Of a stretch of 14,637 bases of DNA, positions 1 through 6,980 are shown in pieces (within the stretch, counting starts at the first letter, position 1; the number at the start of each line of letters is the position of its first letter). The position numbers were made by a program, and so were the translations under genes. The notes beneath the pieces are model-generated. The model did not search any database. It was not told where the DNA came from and saw nothing but the letters and a program-made list of their open reading frames with translations. The stretch lies in contig JANTHA010000020.1 in the NCBI GenBank assembly GCA_024762625.1, positions 1 to 14,637 of the forward strand, in the 5' to 3' direction. This stretch comes from Thiotrichaceae bacterium. Lineage in GTDB: Bacteria; Pseudomonadota; Gammaproteobacteria; Thiotrichales; Thiotrichaceae.

Positions 1-436
1 CCGCAAAACCAAAGTGAATCAGCGATTCGGTTGCATCTTCAATGGTTACCTTGGACATCATTACATACATGCGCAGTTTTTTAATCACATGCTCTAGTAA
101 ATCTTCGGCTACGGCAAGAAAATAGCTATCGCCGCGTTTGAAAATACGAAAGTTGGCGATGATGCGGCCTTTGGGGTTGCACCATGCGCTGGGCTGGTGT
201 GTTTGTTCGCTTACCTTGCGGATATCGTTGGTAAGCTGGTTTTGCAGGAATGTTTCTGCGTCTTCGCCGTGAATTTCAATAAGGCCTCGGTCAGACAGGT
301 TGGATAGCACCGCGCCCTGTGGCGGGATGCGTCTTTCCAGTTCCGGGTTGCCAAAAGAGACCAGGTGCTCGCCATTGCCGTTGTCTTCAAACTCGGCGCC
401 GCAATCTATCAGAAATTTTTTCCATTCGGGTTTCAT
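1..436 (-). CDS. ygfZ: YgfZ, folate-binding Fe-S cluster assembly/repair protein (N-terminal part)
   Basis: The gene runs off the left edge; about 145 N-terminal residues are visible. It starts at the ATG at 436-434, with GGTGAG just upstream as a short-spaced ribosome-binding site. Recognisable YgfZ/GcvT-like segments are LSDRGLIEIHGEDAETFLQN, QLTNDI and WCNPKGRIIANF, which belong to the first half of the tetrahydrofolate-binding fold. The diagnostic KGCYxGQE cysteine motif would lie beyond the window, so it cannot be checked. In Escherichia coli YgfZ supports the activity of certain Fe-S enzymes such as the tRNA methylthiotransferase MiaB; it is cytoplasmic. It lies downstream of the peptidyl-prolyl isomerase gene on the same strand, 93 bp away, with a hairpin in between. 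The alternative, an aminomethyltransferase GcvT, is less likely because the NPKGRI segment and the compact start fit YgfZ. Confidence 0.85.
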   Translation of the reverse strand, partial: MKPEWKKFLIDCGAEFEDNGNGEHLVSFGNPELERRIPPQGAVLSNLSDRGLIEIHGEDAETFLQNQLTNDIRKVSEQTHQPSAWCNPKGRIIANFRIFKRGDSYFLAVAEDLLEHVIKKLRMYVMMSKVTIEDATESLIHFGFA

Positions 437-489
437 AGCTCACCAGTTAATGTTGTTTCTCCCTGACTTGCCAGCATGGAGATTTGTCT

Positions 490-516
490 TTTCCCGATCC
501 CTGCAGGATCGGGAAA
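490..516 (-). terminator. Perfect 11-bp hairpin after the isomerase gene, possible terminator or attenuator
   Basis: Arms 490-500 (TTTCCCGATCC) and 506-516 (GGATCGGGAAA) are perfectly complementary, with a 5-base loop. The hairpin sits 13 bp past the stop codon of the isomerase gene and before ygfZ, which is where a terminator or mRNA-stabilising stem is expected. No T-run follows on either strand, so it is not a classical Rho-independent terminator. Confidence 0.4.
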
Positions 517-529
517 GTGACGGACTAAT

Positions 530-1483
530 TTATTTCTCTTGCTCGCCGGTTTTGGCTGGCTCTTGCTTTTTTTGTTCAGGCAGCATGATTTTAATATCGG
601 CGGTTTTCTTAAGCTCTTCCATGTAGGCTAGCATTTTCTTTTGCGCCAGCATGCGTTCCAGTTGTGGTTTCAGTGATTCCATCGTAGGTAGTTTGGCGTC
701 GCGCACATCCTCGACCTTGATCACATGATAACCAAATTGAGTTTTTACGGGTTCTTTGGAGATTTCGCCTTTTTTCATGGCCTTTACCGCATTGGCGAAT
801 GCCGGCACCATGGTTTGCGCCTTGAACCAGCCGAGCGAGCCGCCGTTTGATGCGGATGGTCCGGTAGATTTTTCTTTGGCCAGTTTTGCAAAATCAGCGC
901 CGCCTTCAAGTTCTTTGATGACTGCTTTTGCCTCGTCCTCTGTTTTTAACAGGATGTGGCGGGCGTTATATTCTTTGCTGGCCAGTTTGGCGACGCGCTC
1001 GTCGTAGGCCTTTTTGATCTCATCGTCGCTGATTTTGAATTCGCCGACTTTTTCCTTGGTCCAGGTTGTCAATAATACATTACGTTTAAAATCAGCGATT
1101 TGTTTTTGAACATCGGGCCGTTTCAGGATGTCGGATTTTTTGGCTTCCTGGAGCGCAATTTCGGTTGCAACGAGATCATCAAGCGCTGCTTGCGGGTCGC
1201 TTCTACCTGATCGTTTTAACATGCTCAAATAGCCATCCAGGGTGCTTTTCATGATTTTGTCGCCGTTTACCGTGGCGACTACCGTATCCCCGGATGCTGT
1301 TGCGCCTGCTGTCTCGGCTGCCTTTGCCGTCGCAGCTTGTGGCGCTGAGTTGGCTTGCGGTGCAGAATTAGCTTGCGGCGCAGAATTAGCTTGCGGCGCC
1401 TCCTCTTTCGCAATCAGTGCGCTGCTGGCGATTGCCAGGCTAAGCAGTGAGGAAGTGAGTAGCGTTTTTTTCTTGAAATTCAT
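530..1483 (-). CDS. Periplasmic parvulin-type peptidyl-prolyl cis-trans isomerase (SurA/PrsA/PpiC-like)
   Basis: This 317-residue exported protein catalyses proline isomerisation and probably acts as a folding chaperone in the periplasm. Residues 1-25 form a Sec signal peptide (basic MNFKKK start, hydrophobic core, end near SALIA). Residues 26-65 are a low-complexity Ala/Pro/Gln/Ser linker containing three NSAPQA repeats. Residues 66-165 form a SurA-N-like helical chaperone segment (VATVNGDKI onwards). Residues 172-262 are the rotamase domain, with ARHILLK, GGSLGWF and FGYHVIKV. A basic tail follows. The ATG at 1483 is preceded by AAAGGAA with 6-nt spacing, which fixes the start. No lipobox cysteine is present, so it should be soluble rather than a PrsA-like lipoprotein. 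It lies downstream of yciB and yciI on the same strand, a neighbourhood known for such isomerases in proteobacteria. The specific client proteins are unknown. Confidence 0.9.
   Translation of the reverse strand: MNFKKKTLLTSSLLSLAIASSALIAKEEAPQANSAPQANSAPQANSAPQAATAKAAETAGATASGDTVVATVNGDKIMKSTLDGYLSMLKRSGRSDPQAALDDLVATEIALQEAKKSDILKRPDVQKQIADFKRNVLLTTWTKEKVGEFKISDDEIKKAYDERVAKLASKEYNARHILLKTEDEAKAVIKELEGGADFAKLAKEKSTGPSASNGGSLGWFKAQTMVPAFANAVKAMKKGEISKEPVKTQFGYHVIKVEDVRDAKLPTMESLKPQLERMLAQKKMLAYMEELKKTADIKIMLPEQKKQEPAKTGEQEK
1335..1400 (-). repeat. 18-bp tandem repeat inside the isomerase gene (about 3.7 copies)
   Basis: Units begin at 1335, 1353, 1371 and 1389 (the last partial), each starting GCTTG(C/T)GG on the plus strand. 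They encode the repeated peptide NSAPQA just after the signal peptide. The second and third units differ at one base; the first is more diverged. The length is a multiple of three, so copy-number changes stay in frame. Confidence 0.9.
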
Positions 1484-1489
1484 TGTCGA

Positions 1490-1496
1490 TTCCTTT
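1490..1496 (-). promoter_or_regulatory. Ribosome-binding site of the isomerase gene
   Basis: On the minus strand this reads AAAGGAA, 6 nt before the ATG at 1483. It is one of the few clear Shine-Dalgarno sites in the window and supports the chosen start. Confidence 0.7.
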
Positions 1497-1522
1497 GTGT
1501 TTAGTGTGTGTGTTTTTTGAAA

Positions 1523-1550
1523 ATTATAATTTATGGCAATACTTTATTAA
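1523..1550 (-). promoter_or_regulatory. Candidate sigma-70 promoter for the isomerase gene
   Basis: On the minus strand a perfect -10 TATAAT (1528-1523) lies 16 nt after TTAATA (1550-1545, 4 of 6 matches to the -35 consensus). The -35 falls inside the 3' end of yciI. Transcription would start near 1516 and give a leader of about 33 nt holding the ribosome-binding site. This would let the isomerase be expressed independently of yciB-yciI. Confidence 0.45.
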
Positions 1551-1830
1551 ATGGTTTTACTGTTACATTAGCATAGACGCCAGCCTGAATGTAAGGATCA
1601 TCCTGCGCCCATGTTTTTGCGGATTCTAGCGAGTCAAATTCCGCAACGATCAGACTACCGCTAAAACCATTAGTTCCGGGGTCTTCGCTGTCTATCGCGG
1701 GGTGAGGGCCAGCGAGAATCAAGCGTCCCTGCTGTTTGAGTTGCTGTAATCGGGCAACATGGTCTGGTCGCGCCGCAAGACGTTTTTCAAGGCTGTCTTT
1801 GACATCCTCTGCGATGATGGCGTAAAGCAA
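1531..1830 (-). CDS. YciI family protein
   Basis: This 99-residue protein has the ferredoxin-like alpha/beta fold of the YciI (YCII-related) family. Family hallmarks visible are the start [17 protein letters not shown], the RPDH segment (His24), the turn [11 protein letters not shown] (35-45) and WAQDDPY (74-80). The His and Asp residues of these motifs are the conserved candidates for a catalytic site, but the reaction of this family is not established. The reading frame begins with TTG at 1830. This is supported by GGGAG (1836-1840, minus strand) 5 nt upstream and by alignment of the first residues with the usual YciI start. It lies 44 bp downstream of yciB and 47 bp upstream of the isomerase, in the same orientation, suggesting co-transcription. 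Confidence 0.85.
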   Translation of the reverse strand: MLYAIIAEDVKDSLEKRLAARPDHVARLQQLKQQGRLILAGPHPAIDSEDPGTNGFSGSLIVAEFDSLESAKTWAQDDPYIQAGVYANVTVKPFNKVLP

Positions 1831-1874
1831 GGTTTCTCCCGGTTTTTTTAAATTTAAGCGGTTATTGTTTGCGC

Positions 1875-2510
1875 TTATTCTTTAGCTTTTTCTTCAGTTT
1901 CTTCAATGGGCGTTGCATGTTTTGCCAGATAAATACCCTGTGCAATCATGAACACAATGGTTAATCCAAGCATGCCAAAGAGCTTGAAATCCACCCAGGT
2001 TTCTTCACTATAAGTATAGGCGACATAAATATTTACAAGTCCCACAAAGACAAAAAATATTCCCCAGCTGATATTGATGCGTTTCCAGATAATATCGGGG
2101 ACATCAATGGCGTGAGACATCATGCGTTCTATGAGTGGTTTGTCGCCGATAAACTGGCTACCGATAATAACCAGCGCAAACACCCAGTTAAAAATACTGA
2201 CTTTCCATTTAATGAATAATGGATCTTTAAGACCCAGCGTCATGCTGCCGAAAATAAGCAGGATGCCGAGCGAAATCAGGTGCATTTTTTCCAGTTTTTT
2301 ATAAACCAGCCAATGGCCAATATTTTGAAACAGAGTCGCAATAATGATAACCATCGTTGCGAAATAGATGGCGTCTTTGGGCTCGCTTTGACTGATTGAA
2401 ACAAACGGCAGGCTGTTGGCGGCCTCAATCAGCTGGGGTGGTAAATCGCCAAAAAATTTATAGGCTATAAAAAATAAGACGATTGGAAAAAAGTCAAACA
2501 AAAACTTCAT
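1875..2510 (-). CDS. yciB: YciB/IspZ inner-membrane septation protein A
   Basis: This 211-residue polytopic inner-membrane protein belongs to the YciB (IspZ/IspA) family, linked to cell division and envelope integrity. About six hydrophobic helices are visible, near residues 5-20, 47-68, 76-94, 99-122, 146-168 and 176-198. The family signatures are the start [19 protein letters not shown], the loop [17 protein letters not shown], the segment [17 protein letters not shown], and [10 protein letters not shown] followed by [13 protein letters not shown]. The C-terminal tail is acidic and basic (EETEEKAKE). The length is slightly above the usual 180 residues, mainly through this tail. No Shine-Dalgarno sequence is visible before the ATG at 2510. 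It heads the leftward unit yciB - yciI - isomerase. Confidence 0.93.
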   Translation of the reverse strand: MKFLFDFFPIVLFFIAYKFFGDLPPQLIEAANSLPFVSISQSEPKDAIYFATMVIIIATLFQNIGHWLVYKKLEKMHLISLGILLIFGSMTLGLKDPLFIKWKVSIFNWVFALVIIGSQFIGDKPLIERMMSHAIDVPDIIWKRINISWGIFFVFVGLVNIYVAYTYSEETWVDFKLFGMLGLTIVFMIAQGIYLAKHATPIEETEEKAKE

Positions 2511-2541
2511 TGTTATTATGATGTCCCAAGGCCACTGGTAG

Positions 2542-2550
2542 TGATAGAAT
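2542..2550 (+). promoter_or_regulatory. Candidate extended -10 promoter for yciO
   Basis: TGATAGAAT at 2542-2550 is an extended -10 element (TG-n-TAGAAT) facing yciO. No good -35 hexamer lies at the proper distance, as is normal for extended -10 promoters. A start near 2557 would give a leader of about 130 nt. The same TGnTAGAAT form occurs before the binding-protein gene at 7947-7955. Confidence 0.35.
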
Positions 2551-2562
2551 GGCGCATTTTAC

Positions 2563-2590
2563 CTTGTAAGCCAGGCATAAACCAGTTCAA
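2563..2590 (-). promoter_or_regulatory. Candidate promoter for yciB operon
   Basis: On the minus strand TTGAAC (2590-2585) is followed after 16 nt by TACAAG (2568-2563). Each matches 4 of 6 consensus positions. The start would be near 2556, about 45 nt before the yciB ATG. It would lie back to back with the divergent extended -10 element at 2542-2550. Confidence 0.28.
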
Positions 2591-2689
2591 TATTTTCCGG
2601 AATAATTAAAAGGCGTCAATGCGCTGGAATTGTGGGAAATTGAGAGAAATAAGGTGAAATGAGGCAAAGTAATACTAGATTAAAGCGAT

Positions 2690-3316
2690 ATGAGCCAATA
2701 TTTTGAAATACATCCTGAAAACCCGCAAAAACGTTTGATCAGGCAGGCGGTTGATATTATCAATCAGGGCGGCGTAATCATTTATCCAACCGATTCAAGT
2801 TATGCAATCGGCTGTCATCTGGGCGATAAAAAAGCGATGGAGAGAATTCGTTTGATCAGGCAACTGGATAAAAATCACAATTTTACCCTGGTCTGTAATG
2901 ACTTGTCGGAAATTTCCAAATACGCTGTAGTGGATAACATCAATTACCGTTTGTTAAAAACACTGACGCCGGGACCTTATACCTTTATTTTGAAGGCGAC
3001 TCGCGAAGTGCCCAAGCGATTGCTTAATCCTAAACGCAAAACGATTGGATTGCGCGTGCCCGAGCATAATGTAACGCATGCCTTGCTGGAAGAGCTGGGG
3101 CAGCCTTTAATGTCGAGCACTTTGATTTTACCCGGCGCGGAATATCCGATGACAGACCCCTACAAAATACGTCTGAAACTGGAAAATGTGGTCGATCTGA
3201 TTATTGATGGCGGCTATTGTGGACATGAGCCAACAACCGTGGTTGATTTGACTTCGGATCAGCCCCAGATTTTAAGGCAGGGGCTGGGTAGCGTTGACTG
3301 GTTGATGCAGCATTAG
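2690..3316 (+). CDS. yciO: YciO, Sua5/YciO/YrdC-family protein
   Basis: This 208-residue cytoplasmic protein has the Sua5/YrdC fold. Enzymes of this fold make threonylcarbamoyl-AMP for the t6A modification of tRNA. Visible motifs are YPTDSSYAIG (32-41), TPGPYTFIL (93-101), IGLRVPEH (119-126) and SSTL (142-145). The starting sequence SQYFEIHPENPQ and the length fit the YciO branch rather than the essential TsaC/YrdC (about 190 residues) or the longer Sua5. YciO proteins have been considered paralogues with weaker or unclear t6A role, so the exact activity is inferred. The ATG at 2690 lacks a good ribosome-binding site. An out-of-frame 15-codon ORF (2659-2706) with AAGGTG close upstream overlaps this start. 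The site-2 protease gene follows 84 bp downstream. Confidence 0.88.
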   Translation: MSQYFEIHPENPQKRLIRQAVDIINQGGVIIYPTDSSYAIGCHLGDKKAMERIRLIRQLDKNHNFTLVCNDLSEISKYAVVDNINYRLLKTLTPGPYTFILKATREVPKRLLNPKRKTIGLRVPEHNVTHALLEELGQPLMSSTLILPGAEYPMTDPYKIRLKLENVVDLIIDGGYCGHEPTTVVDLTSDQPQILRQGLGSVDWLMQH

Positions 3317-3347
3317 CAATATTTAGCATCATTAACTTCTTCTTTAA

Positions 3348-3375
3348 TTGACAACCAATACAATCAAACTATAAC
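3348..3375 (+). promoter_or_regulatory. Strong sigma-70 promoter before the site-2 protease
   Basis: A perfect -35 TTGACA (3348-3353) is separated by 16 nt from TATAAC (3370-3375, 5 of 6 matches). Transcription would begin near 3382, giving a leader of about 19 nt before the ATG at 3401. It is the best promoter match in the window and could serve the protease and possibly trpS-scpA-scpB downstream. Confidence 0.65.
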
Positions 3376-3400
3376 TATTAAACAATAAACAGCAGCTTAA

Positions 3401-4054
3401 ATGAATATAGAAAACATAATTTACACGATTGCCGTCTGGGCGATTCCCGTTTTGTTTGCGATAACGCTTCATGAGGTCGCGCATGGCTGGGTGGCGAACA
3501 AGCTGGGCGATAGCACCGCCAAAATGCTGGGCCGGCTAACCGTAAATCCACTCAAGCATATTGACCCGATTGGCACCATTGTGGTGCCGTTGGTTCTGGT
3601 GATGCTGCAAACCGGCTTTGTGTTTGGCTGGGCAAAACCGGTGCCGATCAATGTTAATAACCTCAAGGAGCCGCGTAAGGATATGGCGATTGTCGCGGTT
3701 GCAGGGCCGCTGTCTAATCTGTTGATGGCGATATTCTGGGTGTTTGTGCTCAAGTTCGGCGCATCCTTTTTCGGTGATACTCCTGTGGGCCTGGGCGTCA
3801 TGGAGATGGGCAAGGCTGGCGTGTTAATCAATCTGGTATTGTTCGTGTTTAACCTGCTGCCGATTCCTCCGCTGGATGGCGGCAGGGTGCTGGCCGGTTT
3901 TGCACCCCCCACGGTTTCTGATATGCTCGACAGGGTAGAGCCTTATGGCTTTTTTATTGTGGTTGGGCTGCTCTATCTGGGCGTGTTTAATGTGGTGCTT
4001 ACTCCAGTCATTAACTTTTTTCTGAGTGCCTTTGGCTTTAACCTGAATCAGTGA
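3401..4054 (+). CDS. Site-2 protease family protein (M50 zinc metalloprotease)
   Basis: This 217-residue polytopic inner-membrane metalloprotease is of the short, PDZ-free M50 type. The zinc-binding HEVAH motif is at residues 24-28 in the first membrane helix. The third ligand motif NLLPIPPLDGGRVL spans 151-164, with Asp159 in the expected position. Other family features are HIDPIGT (53-59) and the FGWAKPVPIN segment (75-84). Four to five hydrophobic helices are present, around residues 8-28, 58-78, 95-118, 139-156 and 183-205. Such proteases cut membrane-embedded substrates, but the substrate of this subgroup is not known. Its place between yciO and trpS is a conserved neighbourhood in many beta- and gammaproteobacteria. 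No clear Shine-Dalgarno sequence precedes the ATG, which lies about 19 nt after the predicted transcription start. Confidence 0.92.
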   Translation: MNIENIIYTIAVWAIPVLFAITLHEVAHGWVANKLGDSTAKMLGRLTVNPLKHIDPIGTIVVPLVLVMLQTGFVFGWAKPVPINVNNLKEPRKDMAIVAVAGPLSNLLMAIFWVFVLKFGASFFGDTPVGLGVMEMGKAGVLINLVLFVFNLLPIPPLDGGRVLAGFAPPTVSDMLDRVEPYGFFIVVGLLYLGVFNVVLTPVINFFLSAFGFNLNQ

Positions 4055-4090
4055 CTTCACTACGGCACAGTGAATAAGCTATTGATTCAT

Positions 4091-4152
4091 CACGGGTTTT
4101 AAAAAATGCCCGCTTAACCTACGGGTGAAGCTAAGATTTTTTAAAACCCGTG
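4091..4152. repeat. 62-bp nested inverted repeat between the site-2 protease and trpS
   Basis: The outer arms 4091-4107 and 4136-4152 are perfectly complementary over 17 bp (CACGGGTTTTAAAAAAT and its complement). Inside is a second hairpin with GCTT (4112-4115) against AAGC (4128-4131) and ACC (4117-4119) against GGT (4124-4126). Six T residues follow this inner hairpin after 5 nt on each strand, so it could act as a bidirectional terminator. The whole element could instead be a small transposon-derived repeat. It separates the protease from trpS in a 180-bp gap. Confidence 0.7.
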
Positions 4153-4234
4153 CTAAACCAATATCTTACCCCCTGTTATCCGCATTGTAGTCACGGATTC
4201 AGGTTTAAATAAATTTTAATATACGAATCTTACT

Positions 4235-5446
4235 ATGGCGACAAACCTCCCACAGAACCAGCGTGTCGTATCGGGCATGCGCCCCACCGGCAAACTTCAT
4301 TTAGGGCATTACCACGGCGTACTTAAAAACTGGGTGGAGATGCAGCTTAACTATGAATGTTTTTTCTTTGTAGCGGACTGGCATGCGCTCACCACGCATT
4401 ATGAAGATCCCGGCGACACCGGAAAACACGTCGAAGATATGGTGATCGACTGGCTGGCGGCAGGCATCAGCCCGAGCTCGGCGACTATTTTTTTACAATC
4501 CCAGGTTCCCGAGCACGCTGAATTACATTTACTGCTGTCCATGATTACGCCGTTAAGCTGGCTGGAGCGCGTTCCGACCTATAAGGATCAGCAGGAAAAA
4601 TTGCGTGAGAAAGACCTGGCGACCTATGGATTCCTGGGTTATCCCCTGTTGCAATCGGCAGATATTCTGCTTTACAAGGCCGACATGGTGCCGGTCGGCG
4701 AAGATCAGGTTGCGCATATCGAACTGACCCGTGAAGTGGCGCGCCGTTTTAATCATCTCTATGGGCGCGAACCCGATTTTGAACAACGCGCTGAAGCCGC
4801 CATTGCCAAAATGGGTAAAAAGAACGCCAAACTGTATCGTAATTTGCGCAAGCGTTATCAGGAGCAGGGCGATGATGAGGCGCTGGAAGTAGGCCAGGCG
4901 CTGCTGGAATCGCAGCAAAATATTTCGCTGGGCGACCGTGAACGCCTGCTGGGCTATCTGGAAGGCATGGGTAAAATCATCCTGCCGGAGCCCGAAGCCA
5001 AACTGACCAAGGCGTCTAAAATGCCGGGGCTGGATGGACAGAAAATGTCCAAATCGTATGGCAATACCATCGACTTGCGCGAAGACCCGGATGCGCTGGA
5101 TAAAAAAATCCGCACCATGCCCACCGATCCGGCGCGGGTGCGCCTGACAGATCCTGGCGATCCGGAAAACTGTCCCGTTTTCGAATTGCATAAAGTGTAT
5201 TCGGATGACAAAACGCTACAGTGGGTCAATGAAGGTTGTCGTAATGCTTCATTCGGCTGCCTGGATTGTAAAAAACCCTTGATTGACGCAATCCAGGCGG
5301 AGATGGAGCCCATCCGCAAACGCGCCAGAGACTTTGAGAATGATCGGGGCGCAGTCAGAAACATAATTGATGAAGGCAGCGAAGCCGCCAGGGAAGTAGC
5401 GCGCGAAACACTGGATGATGTGGTGGAGGCAATGCGTTTTGTTTAG
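4235..5446 (+). CDS. trpS: Tryptophan--tRNA ligase
   Basis: This 403-residue class I synthetase charges tRNA-Trp with tryptophan in the cytoplasm. The HIGH-type motif is HLGH (22-25) within GMRPTGKLHLGHYHG. The tryptophan/adenylate segment VPVGEDQVAHIELTRE lies at 152-167, and KMSKS is at 270-274 in PGLDGQKMSKSYGN. Compared with the usual 330-residue TrpRS it carries roughly 70 extra residues (about 180-245) between the Rossmann fold and the KMSKS loop, a long form known from several beta- and gammaproteobacteria. CRNASFGCLDCKK (around residue 335) gives three closely spaced cysteines. An in-frame stop upstream makes ATG 4235 the first possible ATG, yet no Shine-Dalgarno sequence is visible. 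scpA follows after 59 bp. Confidence 0.97.
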   Translation: MATNLPQNQRVVSGMRPTGKLHLGHYHGVLKNWVEMQLNYECFFFVADWHALTTHYEDPGDTGKHVEDMVIDWLAAGISPSSATIFLQSQVPEHAELHLLLSMITPLSWLERVPTYKDQQEKLREKDLATYGFLGYPLLQSADILLYKADMVPVGEDQVAHIELTREVARRFNHLYGREPDFEQRAEAAIAKMGKKNAKLYRNLRKRYQEQGDDEALEVGQALLESQQNISLGDRERLLGYLEGMGKIILPEPEAKLTKASKMPGLDGQKMSKSYGNTIDLREDPDALDKKIRTMPTDPARVRLTDPGDPENCPVFELHKVYSDDKTLQWVNEGCRNASFGCLDCKKPLIDAIQAEMEPIRKRARDFENDRGAVRNIIDEGSEAAREVARETLDDVVEAMRFV

Positions 5447-5483
5447 TTTAGTGAGCTTCGCGTTTAACAGACAGTGTTTATCT

Positions 5484-5509
5484 ATGATTGATATATGATT
5501 GATATATGA
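5484..5509 (+). promoter_or_regulatory. Tandem 4-codon upstream ORFs overlapping the scpA start
   Basis: The 11-bp unit ATGATTGATAT occurs twice in direct tandem (5484-5494, 5495-5505) and runs straight into the scpA ATG at 5506. Each copy opens a Met-Ile-Asp-Ile-stop ORF (5484-5498 and 5495-5509). The stop of the second overlaps the scpA start as ATGA. No Shine-Dalgarno sequence precedes scpA. The arrangement may couple or tune scpA translation; that role is inferred. Confidence 0.4.
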
Positions 5510-6363
5510 GTAATAGCGAAGAACATCACACGCTGCCACGTCAGGGCGAACTCCCTTTCGCCATCGTCCAGGGCGAAGCGATTTCCTCGCCGCCCGAAGA
5601 TTTGTATATTCCACCGGATGCGCTCGAAGTGTTTCTCGAAACATTTGAAGGACCGCTCGATTTGTTGCTGTATCTGATCCGGCGGCAGAATCTGGATATA
5701 CTGGATATCCCGATTGCTGAAATCACTGACCAGTACATGGATTATGTCGAGATCATGCGCTACAGCAATCTTGATCTGGCGGCGGAATACCTGGTAATGG
5801 CGGCGATGCTCGCTGAAATCAAATCGCGCATGTTGCTGCCGCGCCATGAAGAAATAGAAGATGAAGAAGACCCGCGCGCCGAGCTGGTGCGCCGCTTGCA
5901 GGAATATGAACGTTTCAAACAGGCCGCTACAGAGATAAACGAAATGCCGCATCTGGGTCGCGACCAGTTTCCTTCCAGCGTGGAAGTGCAGCGAGCCGAC
6001 AAGGAAAAGCCTGAACCGGATGTGTCAATGCGCGAGTTATTACTGGCGTTCCAGGGCATACTGAAACGTGTTGATATGCAAAAGCATCACGAAATCGAGC
6101 GCGAAGAAATCTCCATTCGCGAGAAAATGACCCATGTGTTATCCCGGCTTGATGGCGATAAATTTGTTGAATTTCACGATCTCTTCAGTCTCAAGGAAGG
6201 CCGTCTTGGCGTTGTCGTTACATTGATGGCGGTGCTAGAATTGCTCAAGCTGAAGGTTGTTGACATGGTGCAATCAGAGGCGTTTGCGCCGATTTATCTC
6301 AAGCCGGTGGGCGCTGCAGGCGATGAAATTGTTGAATTTGTGAATGATGAGGAGCACATCTGA
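5506..6363 (+). CDS. scpA: Segregation and condensation protein A (ScpA, kleisin)
   Basis: This 285-residue kleisin joins the SMC ATPase and ScpB in the bacterial condensin complex that compacts and separates the chromosome. The N-terminal SMC-neck-binding region is typical: FEGPLDLLLYLIRRQNLDI (47-65), then IPIAEITDQYMDY (68-80) and LAAEYLVMAAMLAEIKSRML (91-110). An acidic linker follows, including EEIEDEEDPRAELVRRLQEY. The C-terminal winged helix, which contacts the SMC head, spans roughly 195-275 and includes LFSLKEGRLGVVVTLMAVLE. An extension of about 40 residues precedes the core domain. The stop codon overlaps the scpB start by one base (TGATG), indicating translational coupling. It lies 59 bp after trpS on the same strand. 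Confidence 0.96.
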   Translation: MSNSEEHHTLPRQGELPFAIVQGEAISSPPEDLYIPPDALEVFLETFEGPLDLLLYLIRRQNLDILDIPIAEITDQYMDYVEIMRYSNLDLAAEYLVMAAMLAEIKSRMLLPRHEEIEDEEDPRAELVRRLQEYERFKQAATEINEMPHLGRDQFPSSVEVQRADKEKPEPDVSMRELLLAFQGILKRVDMQKHHEIEREEISIREKMTHVLSRLDGDKFVEFHDLFSLKEGRLGVVVTLMAVLELLKLKVVDMVQSEAFAPIYLKPVGAAGDEIVEFVNDEEHI

Positions 6364-6980
6364 TGCAGCAGGACACATTACACAACATAGTCGAAGCAAT
6401 TTTGCTCAGCGCGGAAAAATCACTATCGCTTGAAAAACTATTGGGATTTTTTGAACCAGAAGACCTGGTAAACCGTGACGATGTCAAAAAGGCGCTGGCA
6501 AAACTGCAGCAGGATTGTGAAACCCGGGGCTACGAACTAGTCGAAACCGCCAGAGGGTTTCGTTTTCAAACACGCGCCGAATACCGCCAATGGGTGACCC
6601 GCCACTGGGATGAAAAACCCGTCAAATATTCACGCGCCTTGCTAGAAACGCTGGCGCTGATTGTCTATCGTCAACCAATCACCCGCGCCGAAATTGAAGA
6701 CATACGCGGCGTGGCTGTCAGTTCCCATATCATCAAAACTTTGCAGGAACGCGAATGGATTCGCATCGTAGGCCACAAGGAAGTGCCTGGACATCCATCA
6801 TTGCTTGGCACCACGCGCCAGTTTCTGGATTATTTTAACCTGAAATCGCTGGACGACATGCCAACCCTGGCGGAAATCAAGGATATTGATGAGTTATATC
6901 CCGAGCTTGATTTGGCGATTAAAGAGAGCTTGCAGAATGAAACAGAGCGGCGGGAGATAGGGACTCCTTCGGAGGAATGA
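6363..6980 (+). CDS. scpB: Segregation and condensation protein B (ScpB)
   Basis: This 205-residue partner of ScpA dimerises and binds the middle of the kleisin in the Smc-ScpAB complex. It has two winged-helix domains: residues 1-85, beginning LHNIVEAILLSAEKSLSLEKL, and residues 88-170, containing the family signature YRQPITRAEIEDIRGV (102-117). HPSLLGTTRQFLDYF follows, also typical. The C-terminal tail is charged. Its ATG overlaps the scpA stop. The gene ends in GGACTCCTTCGGAGGAATGA, where the last codons also form a strong ribosome-binding site followed by ATGATG, as if another gene once followed. Confidence 0.95.
   Translation: MQQDTLHNIVEAILLSAEKSLSLEKLLGFFEPEDLVNRDDVKKALAKLQQDCETRGYELVETARGFRFQTRAEYRQWVTRHWDEKPVKYSRALLETLALIVYRQPITRAEIEDIRGVAVSSHIIKTLQEREWIRIVGHKEVPGHPSLLGTTRQFLDYFNLKSLDDMPTLAEIKDIDELYPELDLAIKESLQNETERREIGTPSEE

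Noticed and set aside
3469..3912. Open frame antisense to the site-2 protease
   Set aside because: The plus-strand gene has the complete zinc-binding motifs; the antisense product looks like a shadow translation.
4183..4234. Possible promoter directly before trpS (TTGTAG or TTCAGG with A/T-rich -10 candidates)
   Set aside because: Each candidate pair fails in spacing or has only about half of the consensus bases in an A/T-rich region where chance matches are frequent.
4553..5191. Open frame of 212 codons antisense to trpS
   Set aside because: TrpRS motifs cover the plus strand fully; the antisense protein has no family features.
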